DNA of 28,738 bases, from the NCBI GenBank assembly GCA_004151065.3, contig NWUY0300011681.1, forward strand, positions 32,491 through 61,228, written 5' to 3'. The DNA comes from Larix sibirica (Eukaryota > Streptophyta > Pinopsida > Pinales > Pinaceae). A program made the translations under genes and the position numbers. A model generated the notes under the pieces. That model saw nothing but the letters and a program-made list of their open reading frames with translations. It did no database searches and was not told where the DNA came from. Below are positions 20,180 through 28,738 of the stretch, piece by piece (position 1 is the first letter of the stretch; every line of letters starts with the position of its first letter).

Positions 20180-20690
20180 CTCCTAGTATTAGGAGTGGTC
20201 GCTTGTGGAATTACTGAGAAAACACATAGGGATTCATGCATGCCCCATTCATCGAACCTGGATGCAGAATACCATTGAGCTACATGAGCTTCACAACACC
20301 AGATTCTTTTATTTCCGCAACAATGAAAGGTCCCATCCAATGCATTTGAAATGTGCTTGGATGCTTCATGAATTTGCTGTCATAGAGTAGCACTTTGTCA
20401 CCCTTGTCAAATTGTTTCTGCTTGAATTGTCTGTCATTCCATACCTTCTACCATTATTTTCTCAATTGTTGCATGCTAGTTAGCCAAGAAGTGGGATTCT
20501 TCAAGTTCCATCAGTTCCACAAGATGTTCTGCAACTGATTCTTCCTCTATCATTTGTGTTGTGTGCACAATGTAAAGAATTGAAACCAAAAAATCCTAGG
20601 GAGCTACTACTTCTCTACCATAGACCAACTGGAATGGAGATTGCGTATAGATCGCTTCAGTCTCTTCGGGTTTCTTGTAACTTACTTCTC
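20180..20690 (-). pseudogene. Integrase C-terminal domain (truncated pol remnant)
   Basis: In minus-strand reading SPFQLVYGREVVAP is followed by several decayed blocks. Then come FDKGDKVLLYDSKFMKHPS (about 20412-20356), MHWMGPFIVAEIKESG and GVVKLM. This is the gypsy integrase C-terminus with its GPF/Y-type module, which binds DNA during insertion. The catalytic core with its DDE residues is missing upstream. The sequence joins directly to the gag-like module, so this is the right edge of a deletion. Stops and a frame change near 20440-20600 leave it non-functional. Confidence 0.75.
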
Positions 20691-20757
20691 GGGATCCTTC
20701 AAATTCCTTGAAAGTTAAATGCCACAAGTGTTCAAGCTCATCCAAGTCTGAATTCTA

Positions 20758-21447
20758 CTATTCTACCTTTGTGCAACAGAGAGGAGATATTACTTTAGGA
20801 ATTGCAAAGGTGAGGCTTGATAGCTCTTGATGTGCAGGACAAACATACAAGTGTCCCATGTTCTGCAACTGATCAGTAAACGATGCACCCTTAATGGTTG
20901 TTAGCACTTCCGTTACTATATCACTAGTTGCAGAGAAATAAAATCCTTGACAAAACTTTGCACTCATCTTTTTCCAACATGACCTGTCACCTTGTCTCGT
21001 CATGTAGGTACCAAGCCTTTGGGATAGGTTCCAGTTCATGGAAAAATTGATGAACACAAAAACCTGGCTGCATTTTATTTGATTTCCATTTTTGTTCACA
21101 TAGCTCAATATGGGTGTAGGGATTGGTTTCCCCCATGAAGACATCCGCACTCTGTTGGCGTGCATAGATGGATTGAACTTGATCATTAATGCTAACTGGG
21201 TTGTGTCCCAGTCGGGAAGATCATACTTATGTGTCTCCCACCACTTTGCAGGCATTCCTCTAAGTGCTATATCTAGGACATCCATGTGATATTCTTCCAA
21301 AACTGAGGAGTCCATTTTCTGTAGAAAACGTTCTAAGCCATTGGTTCCATCATATACTAGTGCATCTTTGAGTTCAATCCCAATCCATTGGAGGGATTTG
21401 ATCATTGCACAATGTCTAAAAGAGAGTTTGTGTCGTCCATTCTGCAA
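20758..21447 (-). pseudogene. Second gag-like module (longest open frame in the window)
   Basis: This 229-codon minus-strand frame opens with WIGIELKDALVYDGTNGLE and contains LDIALRGMPAKWWETHKYDL. It is the layout of plant retrotransposon gag (DG ... L ... A ... WW ... W). A frameshift partway displaces the next block. In the neighbouring frame one reads HQFFHELEPIPKAWYLHDET, and the original frame resumes with FCQGFYFSATSD. Such gag proteins form the particle shell. It lies directly after the protease and before the integrase remnant, where RT would be expected. It may be a normal second gag-type domain of this family or a captured gag from another element. The start codon is nominal, because coding similarity seems to begin upstream. 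Confidence 0.55.
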
Positions 21448-21537
21448 GTTGTCCTAAGATTCTTAGGAGTTACTATCAAACGAGTGAATGCTCCTCCAAC
21501 TTATTGAGCCTTCCATTGTCGGGTTCTCATAGTCCTC

Positions 21538-22167
21538 TCATTGCCATGTCGTATATTGCGACCCCTGGTGTGGGTCTAAAGGTTGTGTTACCTTGATACA
21601 ATCATATTCAAAGGTCATTTCTATATTCTTTAGATCAATTACTCCATAATTTTCATAATCCCATTTGATCCCTAAGAGTGTCAGGTAAGGACCAATCCCA
21701 CCCATGATCTCAATCACTTCAAAATCCATGATGGTATTAACACCGCCTTGATCAACTTCAACATTCTCTAATCGACCAATTGGGAAGATGAGATATCGAT
21801 TCACCATTCTCAACTGAAGAGGAGAGTAGGCCAGAGGTGGGCTCCCCATTACTTCCCAATATTTATTTGGGAGTATGTTCACATTGAACCCCAAATCTAA
21901 CATGACATCCTTGATGTCGTAACCATGTACTTATGCTTATAGTTGGAATTATTGACTAATGATTTTTCTTCTTTTATTTTGCACCAACTGAATATTTCTC
22001 TTAGGTAGCGGGGTGCATATTTGTTCATCGACTTTTGCAACTTTATGTATTCTACGAAGTGTTTTGTGCAACTTATGGGTGATGTTTTCATCTTCTAGGA
22101 TATATTTAAGTAGCGAAAACCACAGAGAAACATGTTCCTTTACCTTTTCAGTATCAAATCCTGGCAT
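21538..22167 (-). pseudogene. Retropepsin-like aspartic protease
   Basis: The 121-codon minus-strand frame from 21903 begins with LDLGFNVNILPNKYWEVMG. The D-L-G stands where retroviral-type proteases have D-S/T-G, and the following V-N-I-L-P is typical of plant gypsy proteases. Further on GRLENVEVD, MDFEVIEIMG and YLTLLGIKW match the flap and the second half of the fold. The protease would cut the Gag-Pol polyprotein. Upstream (22167-21910), conserved but broken sequence forms the linker from gag, with stops near 21940. The protease frame itself has no internal stop but is isolated from gag by lesions. Confidence 0.75.
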
Positions 22168-22429
22168 CCCATCCTCTCTATACTAGTGAGAAGGTCCAAC
22201 CCTGTCCCTGGATAGAGGAGTCAATACCTGCCTGAACATATTGGTTGTGTCATGGAATTTATTTTTACTAGACTGAGATGTATTTAGTCTTCCTTGGTGC
22301 AGCTTTTATGATCACTGGTGATTTTGGTTTGTGTTGGTCTACTCCATTTCCTACCCCCCCGAGTAACAACAAAGCCTGCTACACTATGGTTTTCTCACGG
22401 TTCAGAATTAATAAAGTTAGAGAGCCTTC

Positions 22430-24910
22430 TTGTGCAGTCCTCCTAGTTAGCGATAAGCTTTGTGCACTCTTCTACAGTGTGGGTTTTTGTACGACAGTAT
22501 GTGCACCAGGGTCTCTTGGGTAGTGAATCTCGAGCGAGGTGTCCAATTTCATTAAAATTGTAACAATGAATTGGCCCTATACAACCTCCTCCTTGTCTAG
22601 CTCCAAATCTTCTTATGCACCCTCCATCGCCTCCTCCGTTTGAGGGTTGATCTCCTACCTAGTATATATAATGGTCGGTTTAATCTTTTTGTTAATGCAT
22701 CCAACGCTCTACATTTCTCAGCATTGTGTATAGTAGATCCGAAACGATATACAGTATTTGGTACCAAGGAATACTTTTGTAAGATCAGGCAGAGACATGG
22801 GGGGTGTCCATATGCTTTACAGATCTCACAATAATCATTTGGGGAGAAACTTGAGGGATTTGGATATGTTGGTTGACCCACTAATTGAAAAGTGTTCACT
22901 GTGGCAACTTGTGCAACTATTGCACTAGGTTCATTTCCAAACGATCCTCCTGGTAGGATCGATCCCCCTTGCATTCTAGGACATTCTGATACATGATGGC
23001 CCTCTGTCATACATCACATACACCAGACTTGTGGTCTATTTGGATTTGGCATATGCATTTCTTGAAGTTTTTTAGTTAGTTCCGCTAGCTTACTATGTAC
23101 CTGTGCTAGTTCCTTAGATGAGGAAGTCCTTGCTATAGTGGCGTTCAAATAATTAGCCATGGACTCAATATTCATTTCCCGTTCTAATGCATTCCTTGGT
23201 GAGTCTATTACTTATTGTGACAACAAAATTCTAGTTGAAGGTAACAAACCTTAGATAAACCATTCCTTATGATGGGCGTCATGAACCGAAAATGATAGTT
23301 GTGTTAATACATCTTTGAAGCATCATGCATACTCCCAGGTAGATTCTCCCTGCATCTGACGAATATCTCTTAGTTCTGCAGTACCTTGCTATTCTAAATT
23401 AGGTTTCATAAATTAATCCATGAATAATTTATTTGTCTCTACGAAAGTAGGAGCTGCTGCATTTGGATCTCACCTTTCAATCAACTTCATGTACCACTGT
23501 AAAGCTTTCCCTCGTAAGGTTTTCTAAAAATCAACCAGTTTGGACGTTGCTGGGGTCATCCTGGCATTCCATATCGCCTCACAAAGGAACCAATTTTGTT
23601 TCGTGTCATCTCTTCCTCCTCTCCACCAAAATTATGGACATTTTAGGGGTGGTCCTGCTACACTCCAACCATTATGGCAATCATGGATCCCACTAATACA
23701 AATCCTTAAGGTCTCAGTTGCATTATAGAGTGACGACTAAGTTGCGAAGAACTATTAATACTTCCTCTTGCTAGTGAAATGACCTGTAAACTATTCGTAC
23801 TACTGCTCATTTGATTGTATCAAGGCAATTTCAAAATAAAGTTCTAATATTTTAGTGCACGTGGGGGTCGATCAAAGGTGTTTTGTTTCCATTAATTTCG
23901 GTATCTACTTCCACGACAATGGGGAGTTCACTTTCAGGGGTACTTCCATTTTCCACAAGCCCTAATAGTTCTGACTGTTCCGCTGCTACATCCAGGGATG
24001 GCTCTGGTGATTGATACAATAATTTCCTACTTAGCCACTGAGTCCCACAATCCTCTTTCCTACTTGGGCCTTCTCTCCAGTTTCCTCTTACTGGGATGTA
24101 CAACACCTCTATCCCTCTTTCTCTTAGTCTTGAGCTAGTCAGTTACTCTCTCCGCTTCATTTGACGCAGGTCATTTTGAATTTCTTCACTCTTTTCCCTA
24201 TTTTGTATCTCTTTTTCCAATTGTGTGCTTCGTCTTCGTACCTTTCTCATGTGTGATTTCCACCATTGTTTGCAGATTTCTTCTCTTCTTTCTGCTCGCT
24301 CATCCCTGGTTTCATTACTATAAACCCCGTCCATTGATGATAGTTCCTACTTTCCGCAACGTCATAGAATCTCCTATATCTTTCCCTTGGGGAATGAGGG
24401 TTTTAATCCTCCATTCTAATCCATGTCAAAGGAAAAAAACCCAAATTCAACCATCCAGGTCTTAATTCACAATGAAACTTCCTTTAATAATTTTCCCCTA
24501 GATCCCCTTCTAAGCTCGTCTTCAACCTTAGACTTTGATTGGTTATTTTCGGTTGCAAATTCCAAAATATAACCAGTGAGGGTGCTTTCTACCCATAAAT
24601 AAATAGCTCTGGTTAGAGGTGAATCTAGATGATTCAATTCAATCATATCCCTTTGTGTCCATTGGACCCTCCTTCTTTTTCAATGATGATATTTATGCGC
24701 TTCTATAAGTCTTCATAGCCACTCTGTAAGTACTACCAGAATTTCAATACACAAGATTTCATACTGATCTAGTGGTGGTCCTCCATAGAGGACGTATTGC
24801 CTAAGTCTTGATACCTTCCACCCTTGTAGTTCAACTTCCTTTTTCATAAAATCGTCAATCTTCTTGTCTCACCATAGCTAGATCTGGCTCGTCGTCACAT
24901 ATGTATCCAT
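22430..24910 (-). pseudogene. gag of the 7.3-kb element, with CCHC zinc knuckles
   Basis: A start at 24910 gives MDTYVTTSQI, about 50 bp inside the 5' LTR. Decayed sequence then includes a charged, coiled-coil-like part (24334-24143, rich in E, K and R). The main gag block follows: TLRGKALQWYMKLIER at about 23524-23475, then ELRDIRQMQGESTWEYA and HHKEWFI. Downstream are knuckles of the form C-x2-C-x4-H-x4-C. The first is WCMxCMTEGHHVSEC with a stop inside (about 23025-22978). The second is intact, CEICKAYGHPPCLC (about 22836-22790). A third has lost its first cysteines and ends HNAEKC. After a glycine-rich linker a fourth is missing two cysteines (CYNFNEIGHLARDS). The fifth is intact, CTYCRTKTHTVEEC (about 22496-22455). 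Knuckles bind RNA for packaging. At least eight stops disable the gene. Confidence 0.75.
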
Positions 24911-24959
24911 ACAATTAACAACGTCCTTTTAAAATCCAGGTCTCAGTAATAGAACCATT

Positions 24960-25657
24960 TGTTGGCGCAAAATTGAGACTAGGTTCTTATGCATGGGCCA
25001 ACAAAAGGCACCACTATAGTCTAGTGTGCTGGCATTTTCAATCCCCCAAAGGAGAAGGTATCACCCGAAGCAAAACCAAGACTTTCATGTGATGAGGAGA
25101 GTTAATAGTAGTGATATGGTTGTAAGAGTTATTCACATTCATATCACAATAACATTCATAATTCATCAATCTATTAATCATGATGTGCAATTAAAGAGAA
25201 AATACACATTCGATTCATTAGATATCTTATCCATACACAAAAATTTGAGGGGGGCCAAAATCCATCATTCTTATTATAAATAAATTCCATTACATTTAGA
25301 TCCTGGCTTTGCAGCCTTACAACAACTGTGGAATTACCCATTGCCTCACAAAGAGAACCCAAAAACCCAATTACATTGCCCAACCCAAATAAAAAATCAG
25401 ATACTTTTTTATTCTACCACGGCTCAGTCTTCGTTTTCATTTGCAGCTAATCTTATTCTTATCTTCCATGATCCATGAGCTCTTCTCTGTTTCCTCCTCT
25501 TACCTTACACTTCCTTATATACTTGTGGATGCATGTCCAAAACTGTTGCGGCAGTTAGAGGCTTTCTACAACTCCTTCTCCTTTACCCCACGCTTCCTTC
25601 TACGGTTATTTCCATGTCCATCTTTTACGGTCCTCTCCAAAAATTAAGGAGCCAACA
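24960..25657 (-). repeat. 5' LTR of the 7.3-kb element
   Basis: This LTR is 698 bp with perfect 7-bp inverted ends: TGTTGGC at one end and GCCAACA at the other, including the canonical TG...CA. It would carry the promoter driving minus-strand transcription into gag. An AT-rich TTTATAATAAG on the minus strand near 25283-25272 is a weak TATA candidate. It is better preserved at its termini than the 3' LTR. Confidence 0.9.
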
Positions 25658-25662
25658 GGGCA

Positions 25663-26022
25663 TGTACACCTCCATAAACTAAACAACGAAATCATTGTGT
25701 GTAGGGAGTCCCTTGTCCAACAAATAAGGGGATCTTATATGTCAATTTCGTCTTTGGCTAGGTCGTGACCTTAAATTAGAAAATAGATGAAGAAGAATGA
25801 TGCATTTTCATGCTTCTTCCTTCAATTTTTGACATAATGGTCTAGTTGCACCCTCTTGGTGGTATGATGATTGTCATGCAACTACTTTTCCTCACGAGTC
25901 TCATAAGGTGAGTAGTGAGGTGGAAGTGAAAATGATTGGACCCAACTCGTTGCATTGCCTCCCGTGTTCTCTAAACACATCTTCATATCTAAATATTTAC
26001 TAATTATCTAAAATGATTAGAT
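25663..26022. other. Spacer between two LTR elements, no gene
   Basis: Short stretch between the target duplications of the two LTR retrotransposons. No gene or repeat is seen. Confidence 0.5.
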
Positions 26023-26027
26023 CATCC

Positions 26028-26232
26028 AATAAGAAATTGAAATTGCAAACATAATTGAACACACAAACACTTCACAGACACTTATGTTGCCTTCAGACTT
26101 AGTACAATTATATAGTGATCTATGAGATCCAACTGATTTTAATTTTGGAGAGAGAGGATGAGAAAATATCTCAACAATCTCCAACAATGCAAAAAATCCA
26201 AACAAATTCTTAAGGAATCATTACTTCTACCA
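26028..26232 (-). repeat. 3' LTR of the TRIM-like element
   Basis: Matches 27600-27790 in the same orientation. Shared blocks include CACACAAACACTTCACA, AGTACAATTATATA and GGAATCATTACTTCTA. A short duplicated AAATTG near 26036-26045 makes this copy slightly longer. It is flanked on the inner side by a polypurine tract. Confidence 0.85.
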
Positions 26233-26240
26233 TCCCCCCT
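26233..26240 (-). promoter_or_regulatory. Polypurine tract
   Basis: AGGGGGGA on the minus strand directly precedes the TG start of the 3' LTR. This is the site where plus-strand DNA synthesis is primed in LTR retrotransposons. The exact adjacency supports both the LTR boundary and the orientation. Confidence 0.75.
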
Positions 26241-26437
26241 TAATGATTACATTACAAATAACAATATTTTGAATTCTGATTCATGTTTGGTCTGGTCTTC
26301 ATCAACACTTCTACCCACTCTGAAATATCCCATAATACACTCTTTCTAAACCATCATCTTCAAGCTACCACTTGATCCATTTAAAGTACAACTGCTTTTG
26401 ACCATCAGTGACATATTTGTAGGACTGAAGATTCTTT

Positions 26438-26592
26438 ACATACTTACATCTGCAAAGTACATAGCTCATTGTATTTTCCAGAGAAGTAGCCTAGATACTA
26501 AACCATCCTATTGACATACTTCCATCTGTCGAAGTACTTAGCTCATTGTCTTTGCCAGTTATGTAGGAGAATAGTCTAGGTATTGAATGTAT
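26438..26592. repeat. Two-copy tandem repeat, period 76 bp
   Basis: ACATACTTACATCTGCAAAG at 26438 recurs as ACATACTTCCATCTGTCGAAG at 26514, followed in both copies by GTACxTAGCTCATTGT and CTAGxTAxTGAA-like sequence. It lies in the internal region of the TRIM-like element. Confidence 0.8.
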
Positions 26593-27589
26593 CCGATAAT
26601 AAATCTTACAAAGTAACCTTTTACACACACTCCTAAACACATAAAGCTAACATGTAACTGTTGTTCTTGGAGCCTGAAGTACAACAAGATCCACCAACGT
26701 ATAACAGATTGTAGACATAATCTCATCAGTGTTGTGTTCTCGAGGCACTGAAGAACGTCAAGAACCACTAATTTAAATTATGTTACTCTACTCTATAATT
26801 GGTTCTTCATTTGATCTTTACACATTAAATTTGAACAATAAAAATAATAGCAAATATATAGCTCTTTAAATTTTTCACAATCTACACAGTGAATAGAACA
26901 ATGAATTTCACACATAGATCATTCACTACAGGAAAATGTAGGCATTCTGATCGTCACAAAATTTATGGATATTCTTGACCTTCGTAGCCATGCCACTCAT
27001 GTTGAAATTGATCAACAAGAGCTCCATTTTATGCATGTGTAGTCAGGAAACGGGGCGCAGACGCAAATAATGGAAACAACTCTTTCTAACAATGTAGGCT
27101 TTATCAAATTCGTGGTGGCTCCTCTTTCTTCACATAGTGATGGGAAACTATTTGCAAAGATTTTTAATTATCACCATCAACACTCAACAAATCTGATCTT
27201 GGACAACCATTGAGAAATAGTTCTTGAACAATAGCAATTTAAGTCCTCATATGAATCTTCACTCACGACTCCAGTCTAGATGACAACCTTCTCCGAGTAG
27301 ATTATCTCCTTGATTTGACCTATAGATCAACCTATTTTACAATAGCTATCTGTCCTTTAGTGATTTTGATGTAGATCGATTTCAATGGATTGCAATTTAG
27401 ATATGAGCTTGGACAGATCTACTCCCTTCCTTGCAACAAATCACATGTAGGAACCTCAACTCGAAATTCGTAATCACTCAAAACACACTTAAATAATCTA
27501 CTTTCCTATGCTACATATGTACAGAGAATCAACTCATAATATCTCACATATCCCTGGGCACTCCCACAAGGAAATTAAGCCCAACTAGT

Positions 27590-27600
27590 CTCTGATACCA
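27590..27600 (-). promoter_or_regulatory. Primer-binding site, initiator tRNA-Met type
   Basis: TGGTATCAGAG on the minus strand is complementary to the 3' end of plant initiator methionine tRNA. It lies 0-10 bases inside the 5' LTR, depending on where the LTR end is placed. It would prime minus-strand cDNA synthesis. Confidence 0.85.
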
Positions 27601-27790
27601 ATTAAGAAATTGCAGACATGATTCGACACACAAACACTTCACACACACATCTATTACCTTTAGACTCAGTACAATTATATAATGCTTTATAAGATCTAAC
27701 TGATTCTAATTTTGGAGAGAGAGAAGAGAGAATCTCTCAAGAATCTCCAACAAATTCAAACAAACTCTTAATGAATCATTACTTCTAACA
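27600..27790 (-). repeat. 5' LTR of the TRIM-like element
   Basis: About 191 bp, starting TGTTAGAAGT in element sense at 27790. It matches the 3' LTR over its length with scattered changes. The adjacent primer-binding site marks it as the 5' copy. Confidence 0.85.
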
Positions 27791-27795
27791 CATCC

Positions 27796-28738
27796 TTCGT
27801 TCGACGTACTAAATTTCCTACCAAATATGTTTATTTTAATAAACATATAACATTCATTCTCCTTTGAATTCTAAATATTTATGTCCCTAATTAACAAACT
27901 ATGAGTCCCTTAGCTCCTTATTCTATTACAATTATTATACTTCTCAATTCTCAATACCTTGTTTTCTAATATAAGAATGGAGTTATGAATAAGGAATTTA
28001 TGTATACACGTGGAGTTGTCTACAAGGAATATAAGTGTACACGTGGGTATGCACGTGTAAGGAAGGAGGAAATAATATTGTCATAGCCTTTGAAGCTTAA
28101 GTCATTAGGAAGAAGGGGTCCATGAAGAATTAATAGGGATTGAATCTTGTTTTTTTCTTCCTTTACACCTTCCACCTTCCTAACTTTGAAAGGGATGTTT
28201 AAGTCAATATGACGATTAAGTCATGGTGAGTTCATATTAATTTAAATTAAATCCATAAAAATCCTCAACTAGGTAGAATATTATGTTTTGCGTTCCAATA
28301 AAGTGGTGGTCAAAGATGGAGGTTAGAGTTTATTATGCTTTAAAAAGTCCATAAATGGTATATTTCTTGGGCAAGTAAGTGGGATAATTAATAAAATAAC
28401 CATAGCCCATAATGGGTTGGCCTTGACAAACATAGTTTCATAATTACGGTAGCTATTCAAACTTGGCGGGCAATGTGAACACCAAAACAATTTTAATGTA
28501 ACGAATCTTTTACATCTTAGTGACAGCTTTATTTAACAAAATACTTAAGGCGAACATATTTATGATAAAGTTAGACTTAATTATTATTTTATTCAAAACC
28601 AAACCATATTACACCGAGGAATTAGCAGTGAAGACGGAGTATAATCAAGAATTCTAAATATTTAAAGATGCGTATAATAAAAAATTCTAAATATTTAATG
28701 ATTAACAAGTCAAGTAAGAATCCTTCAAGATAGTCTAG
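27796..28738. other. No gene recognised; G-box cluster and short tandem repeat
   Basis: No open frame of note. The region contains three CACGTG hexamers and, near its right end, a 33-bp tandem pair ending AATTCTAAATATTTA (28650-28664 and 28683-28697). The same 15-mer also occurs at 27867-27881. The sequence may be the upstream region of a gene beyond the window, but nothing shows that directly. Confidence 0.4.
28007..28057. promoter_or_regulatory. Cluster of three G-box (CACGTG) palindromes
   Basis: CACGTG occurs at 28007-28012, 28040-28045 and 28052-28057. The first two read ACACGTGG, the ABRE-like G-box bound by plant bZIP proteins; bHLH factors also bind CACGTG. Three perfect hexamers in 51 bp are unlikely by chance in AT-rich DNA. 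A 12-bp near-repeat (TATACACGTGGA and TGTACACGTGGG) suggests part of the cluster may come from local duplication. No gene is visible nearby. Confidence 0.4.

Larger units (their letters stand above)
18369..25662 (-). mobile_element. Ty3/gypsy-type LTR retrotransposon with target duplication, RT core deleted
   Basis: The element occupies 18374-25657 and is flanked by a perfect 5-bp duplication GGGCA (18369-18373 and 25658-25662). It reads on the minus strand, with the 5' LTR at 24960-25657 and the 3' LTR at 18374-19077. In element order it carries gag with several CCHC zinc knuckles, an aspartic protease, a second gag-like module, and only the C-terminal part of integrase. The reverse transcriptase, RNase H and integrase core, which should lie between about 20750 and 20690 in this order, are absent. 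A TGG triplet lies 2 bases inside the 5' LTR (TGGTTCTATTACTGAGACC, 24957-24939) where the primer-binding site belongs. I cannot match it to a tRNA. It is non-autonomous. Confidence 0.85.
26023..27795 (-). mobile_element. Small non-autonomous LTR retrotransposon (TRIM-like)
   Basis: Direct repeats of about 190-205 bp (26028-26232 and 27600-27790) bracket about 1.37 kb. They are flanked by a 5-bp duplication CATCC (26023-26027 and 27791-27795). Orientation is minus. Next to the right LTR is TGGTATCAGAG (27600-27590, minus), the plant primer-binding site complementary to initiator methionine tRNA. Next to the left LTR is the polypurine tract AGGGGGGA (26240-26233, minus). The LTR starts TGTTAGAAGT or TGGTAGAAGT. 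Its 3' end is ambiguous: TGCA at 27611, or TTAATT at 27600 if the target duplication is right. No protein domain was recognised inside, which suits a TRIM or deleted copia-like element. Confidence 0.8.

Noticed and set aside
22640-22834. Plus-strand 64-codon frame
   Set aside because: It is antisense to the zinc-knuckle part of gag.

Overview
The window looks like nuclear DNA of a land plant, most likely a seed plant with a large, repeat-rich genome. It is AT-rich and has no intact host gene. Almost everything recognisable is decayed transposable element: Ty3/gypsy and small tRNA-iMet-primed LTR retrotransposons, a CACTA-type DNA transposon end, tRNA-derived SINE-like units, a foldback (MITE-like) hairpin, and an RNase H relic of the kind found at the end of plant LINEs. 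Family names come from my knowledge of protein and terminal motifs. No search was run.

Left part (1-9240): a heavily mutated plus-strand Ty3/gypsy pol (reverse transcriptase, RNase H, integrase; about 1080-3360) is followed by AT-rich sequence with intron-like signals. Next comes a degenerate minisatellite with a period of about 27 bp (5055-5660), then anonymous sequence. A block at 8367-9235 has a tandem repeat of about 155-160 bp, a compound CG/GA microsatellite and a CACTA-type right terminus.

Middle (9240-18370): a long stretch without genes is interrupted by an assembly gap (12255-12649). After it come an RNase H relic (12660-13020), a transposase-like coding relic (14923-15400), a strong hairpin (16731-16878), four tandem tRNA-like units (17261-17860) and a 148-bp tandem duplication (18040-18340).

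Right part (18369-28738): the best-defined object is an LTR retrotransposon on the minus strand, 18374-25657, with LTRs of about 700 bp and a perfect 5-bp target duplication GGGCA. Its order is gag with several CCHC knuckles, aspartic protease, a second gag-like module, then only the C-terminus of integrase. Reverse transcriptase, RNase H and the integrase core are missing, so it could move only with help from another element. A second, small minus-strand LTR element (26028-27790) has LTRs of about 190-205 bp, a tRNA-iMet primer-binding site, a polypurine tract and a 5-bp duplication CATCC, but no recognisable protein. The last kilobase holds three CACGTG G-box palindromes within 51 bp and a short tandem repeat.

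No working pathway or operon is present. The window is a record of nested, partly deleted transposons.
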